DNA of 64,000 nt from Pedobacter sp. L105 (GTDB taxonomy: Bacteria > Bacteroidota > Bacteroidia > Sphingobacteriales > Sphingobacteriaceae). A program made the position numbers and the translations under genes. Positions 35,770-44,665 of this stretch are shown here, in pieces (the first letter of the stretch is position 1; every line of letters begins with the position of its first letter). The notes under the pieces were generated by a model. The model saw only the letters and a program-made list of their open reading frames with translations. It did no database searches and was not told the DNA's origin. Where the stretch lies: positions 425,776 to 489,775 of the forward strand of contig NZ_LMUP01000008.1 in the NCBI RefSeq assembly GCF_009765875.1, given 5' to 3'.

Positions 35770-36287
35770 TTTACTGAAATATATTGAGTTAAACCGCCTT
35801 CGAAACGATTTAACAGTTAAACTACATCAATATACGGGAAATCTTTCAGGAAAAAGTAAATGAATCAGTTCGAGGTTTCAAAAAACTCGACATTAGATCT
35901 ATTGTAAACTCATTTCAGGAAATTGTGTGTCAATTTGATTCTTGCAGGACCCTAATCCCACTTTAAAACATAACTAACAGGGGTTTAACATAGGGTTGAC
36001 ATAGGTAGGGGGTATGTCAACCCTATGTTAAACCCCTGTTAGACCCCTGTAGACCTGGAGCAAGAATAGAACAAACCCAAAATAAACCTCAATTTTATCT
36101 TAAGGCTAAATCGTAAATTCCCCTTTAAAGCAGAAAGCTATTTAGCTGTCCATCAGAGTAAAAGAACAAAATAAAGAATATTTATTACCTAATTAAACAA
36201 AATAAAATTCTACGTAGTTAAAAATGAAAATTATTATGCTATAATTCTGTATTTTATCAGAATTAACCTAATATTAACAATTATTTC
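35770..36287. other. 518-bp divergent intergenic region
   Basis: The stretch lies between divergent ureA and the CotH gene and must contain both promoters. No coding frame is seen and no exact TAnnTTTG box was found on either strand. Its main feature is the perfect palindrome at 35974-36042; the remainder is AT-rich. Confidence 0.6.
35974..36042. repeat. Perfect 30-bp inverted repeat with 9-nt loop
   Basis: Left arm 35974-36003 and right arm 36013-36042 are exact reverse complements over 30 bp, with a G-rich 9-nt loop (GGTAGGGGG). Each arm is itself made of imperfect units of about 11-12 bp (TAACAGGGGTT, TAACATAGGGT, TGACATAG). A further partial copy, AGACCCCTGTAGACC, follows the right arm. 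There is no T-tract on either side and both flanking genes point away from it, so it does not look like an ordinary terminator. It may be an extragenic palindromic element or a regulatory cruciform. Confidence 0.9.
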
Positions 36288-37841
36288 ATGAAAGCCATGG
36301 CAAAAATCTACTTAGGTTTAATCTCATTATTATTGATCTGCGGCTGCAAAAAAGATAAATCTATTCCAACAACTGTCACTAATCTAACAGTAAATACAAC
36401 AAGTCTCACTTCAGTTACGCTGGAAGCAAAAAACAATAAAGCGTTGACTGCTGATGTAGTTGCAACAATTAATGGTGATCAGGTAAATGCAGTAGTTCCG
36501 TACATGCAAAATGATAAAAAGCTGGTTCTTACTTTCACCGCCAAGGATGCCGCAAATGTAACCGTAAATGATACCGTACAAGTTAGCGGGACTACACTAA
36601 CAGACTTTACTAAACCTGTTTCGTATAAACTAACCTCCGCACAAGGCAGCACGAAAACTTATACCATAACAATCAGAAACTTTACCGGATTACCTATTTT
36701 GTATCTGACTACAGCTGCTCCTGTAGTATCAAAAGATGATTATGTAACAGGAAGCCTCATCATCAACGCCAATAGCCAATTTGATCAGGTTAAACAAAAT
36801 ATAGCGCTAAGTATAAAAGGACATGGTAACTCCACCTGGCTAATGCCTAAAAAACCATATCGCTTAAAGTTTAACAGCAAAGGTGACCTGCTCGGGATGC
36901 CGGCAGCCAAAAACTGGGTTTTATTAGCCAATTATGATGACAAAACCCTGCTGCGTAACCGGTTTGCACTTGATCTTGGAACTAAGATTGGAGCTGACTT
37001 CACCCCTCAGAGCCGTTTTGTTGAAGTAGTCATGAATGGAGTATACCAGGGAAATTATTTGCTAACCAGTCTGGTTGAAGTTGACCCCAACAGGGTTAAC
37101 ATCTCAGAACTAAACAACGGGGATACCCCTGCAGATCAAATTTCAGGGGGTTATCTACTGGAAATTGATGTGAGTGCAACACCTGATGAATATGGATTCA
37201 GAACAGCGAAGAACCTTCTTTTTACTATTCAATCTCCAGACGTCCCTAATGCCGATCAGCAGACCTACATCCACAATTATGTACAACAAACAGAGGATGC
37301 CCTATTTTCAGCTAACTTCACTGATACAACAAGTGGATATGCCAAATACATCAATTCAGATTCATTCGTCAACTATTATTTAGTAGAAGAACTGATGAAG
37401 AATAATGATGCTGTCGACTGGAGCAGTATCTACTATTACAAAGACGTCAATGGTAAACTGGGCATGGGGCCAATCTGGGATTTTGACGTTGCCGCGGGTA
37501 ACGTTAACTATTCTGATGCTAAAAATCCTACCGGTTGGTGGGTACAGAATGCGATATGGTTTAACCGCTTGTTCCAGGATCCCGCATTTAAACAAAAAGT
37601 AAAAACCAGATGGAAAGCCATTAAAAATAATCAAATTGTGGAGGTAATGAACTCAATTGATACCAATGCAACTTATTTAGACCTTTCTGAAAAACAAAAT
37701 TTTACTACATGGCCTATTTTAAATGTTTATGTCTGGCCTAATCAATTTGTTTTAGGTACCTACCCTGCCGAAGTGGCAGAACTTAAAAAATGGCTGAATG
37801 AGAGGATAAGCTGGATGGATGGACAGATTAGTGCTTATTAG
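36288..37841 (+). CDS. CotH-kinase family lipoprotein
   Basis: The 517-aa protein has a lipoprotein signal (LLLICGC, Cys about residue 21) and two Ig-like or DUF-type beta-rich segments to about residue 135. The CotH domain follows: KGHGNSTWLMPKKPYRLKF near 180, WVLLANYDDKTLLRNRFALD near 207, FVEVVMNGVYQGNYLL, and a late IWDFDVAAGNVNY near 400 with the metal-binding DFD motif. CotH proteins are atypical protein kinases in spore formers; in Bacteroidota the outer-membrane-anchored versions have no assigned target. It is monocistronic, divergent from urease, and overlaps the convergent GT2 stop by 4 nt. Confidence 0.85.
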   Translation: MKAMAKIYLGLISLLLICGCKKDKSIPTTVTNLTVNTTSLTSVTLEAKNNKALTADVVATINGDQVNAVVPYMQNDKKLVLTFTAKDAANVTVNDTVQVSGTTLTDFTKPVSYKLTSAQGSTKTYTITIRNFTGLPILYLTTAAPVVSKDDYVTGSLIINANSQFDQVKQNIALSIKGHGNSTWLMPKKPYRLKFNSKGDLLGMPAAKNWVLLANYDDKTLLRNRFALDLGTKIGADFTPQSRFVEVVMNGVYQGNYLLTSLVEVDPNRVNISELNNGDTPADQISGGYLLEIDVSATPDEYGFRTAKNLLFTIQSPDVPNADQQTYIHNYVQQTEDALFSANFTDTTSGYAKYINSDSFVNYYLVEELMKNNDAVDWSSIYYYKDVNGKLGMGPIWDFDVAAGNVNYSDAKNPTGWWVQNAIWFNRLFQDPAFKQKVKTRWKAIKNNQIVEVMNSIDTNATYLDLSEKQNFTTWPILNVYVWPNQFVLGTYPAEVAELKKWLNERISWMDGQISAY

Positions 37842-38734
37842 TTCCTCGGAAATTTCTTTACGATACTCCTATAGGCGAGTTTTTTTATTAAATAATGCCT
37901 TTGCTCTAATTGAAGAAATTGTTCAAAATAAGCACGTTTAAAAGGTGTCATTGCTTCGCTAAATCTTTCATAGAATCGGCGGACAGTTTCAAATTGCGCA
38001 GATAAGAAATCATCATTTCCTTTAACTGCGGTAATTACCTCGTTTAGCGTAGAACGATAGCGGTTTCTAGGTTTCGTATCTGCAGCTATGCTAACATTGC
38101 TTTCATGTTTACGGTATCTGACCAGGGGCAATGGGATTTCTTTGGCTTCTCCAAAAGTAAAAGCGGCTAAAGCGATCCAACCATCATGGTTTAATCTTAC
38201 ATCATTCGGTATTTCCCGAAAGTATTGCTTTAGCGCAGGGTTCATTAACATCGTACAACCGTTTACAAAGTTCCCAAATAATAAAGTCTGCAGGTTATGC
38301 CGATATTTATCTTGTCCCAATTCGTTCCGAAAAGAAGGATTAAGCACCTTATCATTTTCATCAACAAGTAACAAGTCTGTATATACCATAGCAGGAAGCT
38401 GCTGATCAAGTGTTTTAAGCAACTCAGCCGATCGTTCTAACTTATCAGGCAACCATAGATCATCCTGATCTGATAAGGCTACATAATTCATCTCTGTGGT
38501 AAGGGAAACAGCATTTTTAAAGTTATCAATTAATCCAAGCTGATGGTCATTGACTACGTAAGTTAGTAAGCCTTTTTGCTGATATTTTTTAAGAATAAGT
38601 ACCGTACCGTCTGTTGAACAATCATCGCAAACAATCAATTCTGCAGGAAGTAATGTTTGAGACAAAATAGAATCTAATTGCTGCTCCAGGTATTTTTCCC
38701 CATTATAAGTGGTCATCACAACAGAGATTTTCAT
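37838..38734 (-). CDS. Glycosyltransferase family 2
   Basis: The 298-aa protein has the GT-A core: ISVVMTTYNGEKYLEQQLDS, LIVCDDCSTDGTV and YVALSDQDDLWLPDKLERSA, the SDQDDxW motif common in rhamnan/O-antigen GT2 enzymes. The C-terminus is helical and basic. It is the last gene of the capD-wzx-GT2 unit, overlapping the wzx stop by one base and converging with the CotH gene. Confidence 0.92.
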   Translation of the reverse strand: MKISVVMTTYNGEKYLEQQLDSILSQTLLPAELIVCDDCSTDGTVLILKKYQQKGLLTYVVNDHQLGLIDNFKNAVSLTTEMNYVALSDQDDLWLPDKLERSAELLKTLDQQLPAMVYTDLLLVDENDKVLNPSFRNELGQDKYRHNLQTLLFGNFVNGCTMLMNPALKQYFREIPNDVRLNHDGWIALAAFTFGEAKEIPLPLVRYRKHESNVSIAADTKPRNRYRSTLNEVITAVKGNDDFLSAQFETVRRFYERFSEAMTPFKRAYFEQFLQLEQRHYLIKKLAYRSIVKKFPRN

Positions 38735-40173
38735 TAGCCTTCCCCCCTATTCAATTTCATCTTTATAAAATCCAGGATATCCACAACAAAATTATTTCTG
38801 AACAATAGCCACTGGATTCCGATATAGGTTATGCCGCAACCAGCAATAGAGAGAATCAAAGTATATACTAAGGGTAAAGACAACGCTCTGGCAAGCCAGA
38901 TCACAGGGATAAAAATCAGTGCACTTAGTACTGCTTTAGCCAATAAGGACCAGTCGTAAGTAAATGAAAAATCTCTTTTGATAAAATAAAAATATAAAAG
39001 AGTCACTATAATTTCAGAACAAATGTTGGCAATAGATGAACCTACTTCCTGAAAATGAGGAATCAATAGTACATTTAAGATCAGGCTCATCACCAACCCG
39101 CCTAAAACGCAGAAAAACATTTCTCTGTTTCTACCAGAAGGTACTAATATCAGGAAAAGGAATAAATGTCCAAAACCTATAATCAATGGCAAAAGAGAGA
39201 GCAAACGCATGCTGCTCGTAGCAGGCAAAAACTCCTTACCTGAAAATAAAGCGATAAACTCAGGGGCTAATATGGCTAATCCAAAAACTATCGGAACGGC
39301 AAAAAAAATAAGGAACCTGAATGTCTGATCCAATGTTTTCTGCACCTCTAACATATTCTTTTCAGCAAAATCTTTTGCAATCTTAGGCATTAAGATCACT
39401 CCCATTGAAGTTACAAACGGCAAGGTAATTTTACTTAGCTTCACTGCTGCGGTATATAGTCCTACGGTTTTATCATTTGACAAAAACCCAAGCAATACAG
39501 TATCCATATCGGTATACATACTTGCGGCTAACGTAGTTCCGAGGATAAACAAGAGTGGCATCACATGCTTACGCAACTCTAATCCAGCAAATATTGGTTT
39601 TATTTTATCTTTAATTAGAAAAAAGCTCAGGATATTATTCCCCAAAAAAGAGAACATCATAATATAAAGATAAGCTCTGAAATCGCTTCGGTCTTTAATG
39701 AAAAGGTAAAGCAAAACCAAACCGATCAGCTTAAAGGCAACCGAACGCAGGGCGATCGATTTGAATTGTTCCATTCCAGTATATAACCATTCAATATACG
39801 AGAAACCCAATAACACCATTAAACCAGCTCCAAGATACATATCCCGGTTTGGACTAAAATAAGAAAAGGAATAAACTGTTGTAAGATAAAGTGAAGACAA
39901 AACCGCACTCGTCATCATATAAATGGCGATAAGCTCAGAGAAGACCTTAGAACGCCCTTCTTTATCATCTCTGTGACGGGCAATCTCTTTCATTCCATAT
40001 ATTGGAATGCCAATACTGGCGATTAATGCAAAATACTGTGCAAAAGAAAAAATGAATTGAACCTTACCAATTCCCTCAGGGCCTAAAACGCGGGAGACAT
40101 AAGGAAAACTAAGTATGGGAAATAGAAGATTGGCTAATGACAGCAGTAAATTGTAAAAGTAGTTCTTAGCCAT
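38734..40173 (-). CDS. wzx: Wzx-type polysaccharide flippase
   Basis: The 479-aa protein has about 12-14 hydrophobic segments and begins KNYFYNLLLSLANLLFPILS, then FPYVSRVLGPEGIGKVQF, the N-terminal signature of the RfbX/Wzx flippase subfamily. It is one of three flippases in the window and belongs with the capD gene upstream (18-nt gap). It probably serves a different repeat unit from the flippase at 57901, or may be an alternative flippase for the same locus. Confidence 0.92.
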   Translation of the reverse strand: MAKNYFYNLLLSLANLLFPILSFPYVSRVLGPEGIGKVQFIFSFAQYFALIASIGIPIYGMKEIARHRDDKEGRSKVFSELIAIYMMTSAVLSSLYLTTVYSFSYFSPNRDMYLGAGLMVLLGFSYIEWLYTGMEQFKSIALRSVAFKLIGLVLLYLFIKDRSDFRAYLYIMMFSFLGNNILSFFLIKDKIKPIFAGLELRKHVMPLLFILGTTLAASMYTDMDTVLLGFLSNDKTVGLYTAAVKLSKITLPFVTSMGVILMPKIAKDFAEKNMLEVQKTLDQTFRFLIFFAVPIVFGLAILAPEFIALFSGKEFLPATSSMRLLSLLPLIIGFGHLFLFLILVPSGRNREMFFCVLGGLVMSLILNVLLIPHFQEVGSSIANICSEIIVTLLYFYFIKRDFSFTYDWSLLAKAVLSALIFIPVIWLARALSLPLVYTLILSIAGCGITYIGIQWLLFRNNFVVDILDFIKMKLNRGEG

Positions 40174-40191
40174 AGTTCAAAACTAGCTGCA

Positions 40192-42126
40192 TCAGACTTT
40201 TGCGTCCAGTTCTTCGAAGATAGAGTTTTTACTTTTATATTCTTTCACCAGTTCTTTCATGTGAGTGACTACCAGCATGTCGTCACTATTCCTGGCATGA
40301 GCGATCAGCGAGTAAATTTGTTTCTGAATTTCATCAAATGCATACTCCCTTACTTTACCGATCATGATCTTTTCATGGTGTGTAGGCATGGTATTCTCAT
40401 TGTCATTCAATAATTCTTCAAATAACTTTTCGCCTGGTCTCAATCCCGAGTATTCAATTTTGATATCTTCGTGAGGGATTAATCCTGCGAGTTGTATCAT
40501 CTTCTTGGCTAAATCTACGATTTTAACCGATTTGCCCATATCAAATACAAAAATCTCTCCTCCTTCACCCATACAGCCAGCTTCCAAAACTAAGCGACAG
40601 GCTTCCGGAATGGTCATAAAATAGCGTGTAATTTCAGGATGGGTAACTGTTACAGGTCCACCTTTTTCTATTTGCTGTTTGAACCTTGGGATTACCGATC
40701 CGTTTGACCCCAATACATTTCCAAAACGTGTTGTAATGAATCGGGTGATTGGTTTAACTTCCAATTCGTTGATGTAACTTAGACCATTACTAAAGATATG
40801 ATCTTTATGATGCAGAGAGTTATTTAGTGATTGTACATAAATCTCAGCAATACGTTTAGAAGCGCCCATTACGTTAGTAGGATTTACAGCTTTATCAGTA
40901 GAGATCATTACAAATTTTTGTACACCGTACTTCACAGCTTTATCAGCAATAGTCTTAGTACCTAATACATTCGTTTTAATTGCTTCAGAAGGATTATCTT
41001 CCATTAAAGGAACATGCTTATAAGCCCCCGCATGATAGACATAATGAGGCCTCAATGTACTAAACAGGTAATCCATACGCTTTTCATCTCTAACATCTCC
41101 TATGAAGGCATGAAAATTTTTATTTTTTGTTGTCTCCGTTAATTCCAGATACAATTCATGTAAGGCTGATTCCGCCTGATCACACAGAATAATCAATCCA
41201 ACATCAAATTTAGTAAGTTGGCGCACGATCTCACTGCCGATTGAACCAGCAGCACCCGTTATTAAAATCCTTTTATTTTTAAGTTGTTCTCCTATTCCTT
41301 CAATATCAATGTGAATTGACTTACGATCTAAAAGCTCCTCAATATTTAATTTCTTGATCTGTGTAGGCTGCAATTTTCCATCAGTCCACACATTTGGTGG
41401 CGGAATATTTAATACCTTGATTCCATTTTCCAGGCAAACTTCAACTATCTCAGATTTACGTTCCTGGGGGATAGTGTAAGAAGCAAAAATGATTTCATCC
41501 AGTTCATGCTTGATAATCAATTCAACCAGATTTTTCGCGTCCAGTATTCTAATACCATCGATAGTTTTACCCATCTTACGTTGGTCATCATCTACAAACG
41601 CAACAATATTTTTATTGACGTGAGGGTCATGATCAAAAGTTCTCTTTGTAGCAACTCCTGCTTCTCCTGCACCATAAATCATTACCCTAATAGTATCTAG
41701 TTTTAGATTCTTAATATAAATAAAGAAATATTTCACCAATACTCTGTAGGTGATAAGCATAAGAAAACTTGCCAGCCCATTAATGACCAAAACGCTATTA
41801 GAGACCATTTGTGGCTTTCCAGTGGCCACAAAAATCATATTTAATAGAAAAAAAGTACTGTTAGAAACAATTACCGCATATAGAATCCTAAATGTATCCT
41901 GAGCACTGGTGTAGCGAATAATACCGGAATAAGTTCTTACATTAAGAAAAACTAACGTACTAATTACAGCAGTTATCAATACATTACGACTGAACTCAAC
42001 ATAGTTCAAATTTGATAGATCAAAATTATATTTAATTAAATAGGCAATCGTTAATGATACAAAACATATCGTTAGGTCAAGCGTAAAAATTATCCATCTG
42101 GGTACTATGTTGATTTGACTGAACAA
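40192..42126 (-). CDS. CapD/WbpM-family UDP-sugar 4,6-dehydratase (membrane-anchored)
   Basis: The 644-aa protein has four N-terminal membrane helices (about residues 10-130), a first Rossmann-like domain with VMIYGAGEAGVATKR near 150, and a second SDR domain with ILITGAAGSIGSEIVRQL near 290. The catalytic region reads MISTDKAVNPTNVMGASKR near 412; Met replaces the usual SDR Tyr, as in WbpM. Such enzymes make UDP-4-keto-6-deoxy-GlcNAc, the precursor of QuiNAc and FucNAc. It pairs functionally with the SDR at 50435 and the initiating transferase at 49453. It has its own promoter at 42149. Confidence 0.93.
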   Translation of the reverse strand: MFSQINIVPRWIIFTLDLTICFVSLTIAYLIKYNFDLSNLNYVEFSRNVLITAVISTLVFLNVRTYSGIIRYTSAQDTFRILYAVIVSNSTFFLLNMIFVATGKPQMVSNSVLVINGLASFLMLITYRVLVKYFFIYIKNLKLDTIRVMIYGAGEAGVATKRTFDHDPHVNKNIVAFVDDDQRKMGKTIDGIRILDAKNLVELIIKHELDEIIFASYTIPQERKSEIVEVCLENGIKVLNIPPPNVWTDGKLQPTQIKKLNIEELLDRKSIHIDIEGIGEQLKNKRILITGAAGSIGSEIVRQLTKFDVGLIILCDQAESALHELYLELTETTKNKNFHAFIGDVRDEKRMDYLFSTLRPHYVYHAGAYKHVPLMEDNPSEAIKTNVLGTKTIADKAVKYGVQKFVMISTDKAVNPTNVMGASKRIAEIYVQSLNNSLHHKDHIFSNGLSYINELEVKPITRFITTRFGNVLGSNGSVIPRFKQQIEKGGPVTVTHPEITRYFMTIPEACRLVLEAGCMGEGGEIFVFDMGKSVKIVDLAKKMIQLAGLIPHEDIKIEYSGLRPGEKLFEELLNDNENTMPTHHEKIMIGKVREYAFDEIQKQIYSLIAHARNSDDMLVVTHMKELVKEYKSKNSIFEELDAKV

Positions 42127-42148
42127 AATATTATAGTTTAATATGCGC

Positions 42149-42181
42149 CAAATTTAATCAAAAAACTATACCAAGTCCAAA
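42149..42181 (-). promoter_or_regulatory. Bacteroidota promoter TTTG-N21-TAAATTTG for capD-wzx-GT2
   Basis: On the minus strand TTTG (42181-42178) is followed after 21 nt by TAAATTTG (42156-42149), a full match to TTG-N17-23-TAnnTTTG. The predicted start lies about 20 nt before the capD ATG at 42126. An AGTCC/GGACT inverted repeat (42174-42187) overlaps the -33 element and could be an operator. Confidence 0.55.
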
Positions 42182-42329
42182 TGGACTGCTATCATTTATT
42201 GAAATATATTATAAAATATCCTATTATTAATTATTAATTGAGCGAAATGGGTTAAGAAATACCATTGAAGCCTTGTAAATTTCTCATGACAATTAAAGGA
42301 TTTGGACGGTTTTTATTTTTTCTTAAACT

Positions 42330-42373
42330 AAAAAAACCGTTCATAACTAGGAATGACCTAAATTATGAACGGT
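42330..42373 (-). terminator. Intrinsic terminator downstream of gmd
   Basis: On the minus strand an 11-bp perfect stem ACCGTTCATAA/TTATGAACGGT (42373-42363 pairing with 42346-42336, 16-nt loop) is followed at once by a run of Ts. It begins 18 nt after the gmd stop, so it ends the manC-gmd unit before capD. A second, overlapping stem (42306-42314 with 42332-42340) is possible. Confidence 0.85.
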
Positions 42374-42390
42374 ATGTATAGTAAAGCTTA

Positions 42391-43527
42391 TTATTCGAAA
42401 TTATTCAACGTCTTAAAACCACCCAATCTCAAATATTCGTCTTTCTTCATTAACTGCAAATCAGATTGAATCATATCTTTTACCAATAATGGTAAATCAT
42501 ATTTAGGAACCCAACCCAATTGGGTTTTAGATTTTGTTGGGTCTCCAAGTAACAGATCAACTTCAGTAGGACGGAAATAAGCAGGATCCACTTTTACGAC
42601 TTCCATACCAATAGACAATTTGGCACCATTTAATCCTAATTCTGTAACTATTTGTTCATCAATGGCTGAAATTATACCATGTTCTGTAGCACCTTCCCCC
42701 TTAAATTCAACTGTAATACCCAATTCAGCAAAACTCATTTTAACAAAGTCTCTAACTGTGGTAGTTACTCCTGTAGCAATTACATAATCTTCAGCTTTGT
42801 CTTGTTGCAAAATCAACCACATGGCTTCTACATAATCCTTAGCATGTCCCCAGTCTCTTTGTGCAGATAGATTACCTAAATAAAGGCATTTTTGAAGTCC
42901 TAAGGCAATTTTGGATGCTGCTCTGGTGATTTTACGAGTAACAAAAGTTTCACCTCTTAAAGGACTTTCATGATTAAAAAGAATACCATTACAAGCATAC
43001 ATCTTATAAGCTTCTCTGTAATTTACCGTGATCCAGTAACCATATATTTTAGCTACGGCATAAGGTGAACGCGGATAAAAAGGAGTCGTTTCACTTTGAG
43101 GAACAGCTTGCACCAATCCATACAATTCAGAAGTCGAAGCCTGATAAATTCTCGTTTTTTCCTGTAAACCTAATATCCTTACTGCCTCTAGTAGCCTTAA
43201 AGTTCCGATACCATCTGCATTAGCGGTATATTCCGGGGTATCAAAACTCACTTTCACGTGACTCATTGCTGCCAGATTGTAAATTTCATCAGGCTGTGTC
43301 TCTTGTATGATCCGAATTAAATTTGTTGAATCTGTTAAATCACCAAAATGCAATTTAAAATTCACTCCGTTTTCATGCTGATCCTGATAAAGATGGTCTA
43401 TCCGTTCTGTATTGAACATAGATGATCTTCTTTTAAGACCATGTACAAAATATCCTTTTTTCAATAAGAATTCGGCTAAGTAGGCGCCGTCCTGGCCTGT
43501 AACACCTGTTATTAGGGCAACTTTCAT
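42391..43527 (-). CDS. gmd: GDP-mannose 4,6-dehydratase (copy 1)
   Basis: The ATG at 43527 starts directly at the Rossmann strand (MKVALITGVTGQDGAYLAEF, GxxGxxG at residues 8-14); the upstream ATG at 43602 would overlap manC and add a non-homologous extension. The 378-aa enzyme converts GDP-mannose to GDP-4-keto-6-deoxymannose. Catalytic residues Thr132, Glu134 (STSELYG), Tyr156 and Lys160 (YAVAK) are intact. It is co-transcribed with manC. It is highly similar to the partial copy at the right end, but residues about 270-330 differ strongly while the last 60 are nearly the same. No GDP-fucose synthase gene is seen. Confidence 0.96.
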   Translation of the reverse strand: MKVALITGVTGQDGAYLAEFLLKKGYFVHGLKRRSSMFNTERIDHLYQDQHENGVNFKLHFGDLTDSTNLIRIIQETQPDEIYNLAAMSHVKVSFDTPEYTANADGIGTLRLLEAVRILGLQEKTRIYQASTSELYGLVQAVPQSETTPFYPRSPYAVAKIYGYWITVNYREAYKMYACNGILFNHESPLRGETFVTRKITRAASKIALGLQKCLYLGNLSAQRDWGHAKDYVEAMWLILQQDKAEDYVIATGVTTTVRDFVKMSFAELGITVEFKGEGATEHGIISAIDEQIVTELGLNGAKLSIGMEVVKVDPAYFRPTEVDLLLGDPTKSKTQLGWVPKYDLPLLVKDMIQSDLQLMKKDEYLRLGGFKTLNNFE

Positions 43528-43573
43528 GTGATTCAATGTTTTTGAGTAGAAATAATTTATATTTATGATTGCG

Positions 43574-44665
43574 CTAAGCAAATTCCTCGCCGCATTTGGC
43601 AACTATCGCTTTAGATACTTCTTTAATTTCTTGTTCGTTGGCTTTTGGATAGATTAGTAAAACTTTACCATCATCTACCACGATATAATTATCCAGCCCC
43701 TTCACTACCGCAACTTTGTCTTTAGGGATTTGAATCATACAATTTGTTGTCTCTGAAAGATTAATAGTATAACCTGAAAAAACATTGTTATGCTCATCTT
43801 TTTCCACAACTTCATACAAAGATGCCCAGGTTCCTAAATCAGACCATCCGAAATCACCAGGAATTGTAAATACATTGTCTGCCTTTTCCATGATCGCATA
43901 ATCTATAGATATGTTGTCCGACAATGGATAATTTTCCGAAATGAATGATTTTTCATCAGGTGTATTGTAGCAAGACACACCCTTTTCAAAAAGTTTAAAG
44001 ATATCAGGTGAGTATTTTTCCAGTGCAGTTAGAATCGAACCAACGCTCCAGACAAAAATGCCCGCATTCCAAAGATAATCTCCACTAGCTACAAATTCTT
44101 TTGCTTTTTCCAAATTAGGTTTTTCTAGGAAACGTAAAACCTGGTGTACACCGTCAACTTCAATTTTATTGTAATTGATATAACCATAACCAGTATCTGG
44201 TCGTGTAGGGCTAATACCTAAAGTAACCAAAGCATCTTTTCCTTCTACATAACTAAGAGCTTGCTGGATCTTTTCCAGGAAAACAGCTTCATTCAAAATG
44301 AGATGATCTGATGGAGCGACTACAATTCTAGCATGAGTATTAAGTTGACTTATTTTAAAAGAGGCATAGGCAATACAGGGTGCGGTATTGTTACGGCTAG
44401 GTTCAGCGATAATGTTCTCCTTGGGTAAGCTTGGCAATTGCTCTGCCACTAAGCCAGAATATTGTTCATTAGATAAAATGAAAATATTTTCTGGAGGACA
44501 GATTTTCAGAAAACGTTCGTGGGTTAACTGCAAAAGTGATTTGCCAATGCCCAAAATATCAATAAACTGCTTAGGAAAATTATTCCGGCTCTTCGGCCAG
44601 AAACGGCTGCCAACACCGCCAGCCATAATCAAAACATAGGTGTCTTTCGTGGAAATGTTATTCAT
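43574..44665 (-). CDS. manC: Mannose-1-phosphate guanylyltransferase
   Basis: The 363-aa enzyme makes GDP-mannose from mannose-1-phosphate and GTP. The nucleotidyltransferase signature GGVGSRFWPKSRNNFPKQF lies at residues 16-34, with a VAPSDHLI motif near 118 and FLEKPNLEKAKEF near 180. It lacks the C-terminal phosphomannose isomerase domain of long ManC proteins, which is usual in Bacteroidota. It feeds gmd immediately downstream. Its 330-bp upstream region is shared with the divergent XRE gene. Confidence 0.95.
   Translation of the reverse strand: MNNISTKDTYVLIMAGGVGSRFWPKSRNNFPKQFIDILGIGKSLLQLTHERFLKICPPENIFILSNEQYSGLVAEQLPSLPKENIIAEPSRNNTAPCIAYASFKISQLNTHARIVVAPSDHLILNEAVFLEKIQQALSYVEGKDALVTLGISPTRPDTGYGYINYNKIEVDGVHQVLRFLEKPNLEKAKEFVASGDYLWNAGIFVWSVGSILTALEKYSPDIFKLFEKGVSCYNTPDEKSFISENYPLSDNISIDYAIMEKADNVFTIPGDFGWSDLGTWASLYEVVEKDEHNNVFSGYTINLSETTNCMIQIPKDKVAVVKGLDNYIVVDDGKVLLIYPKANEQEIKEVSKAIVAKCGEEFA

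Noticed and set aside
43528..43602. Longer start for gmd copy 1 at 43602
   Set aside because: The extra 25 residues have no similarity to Gmd proteins and overlap manC by 29 nt; the Rossmann strand starts at the ATG at 43527.
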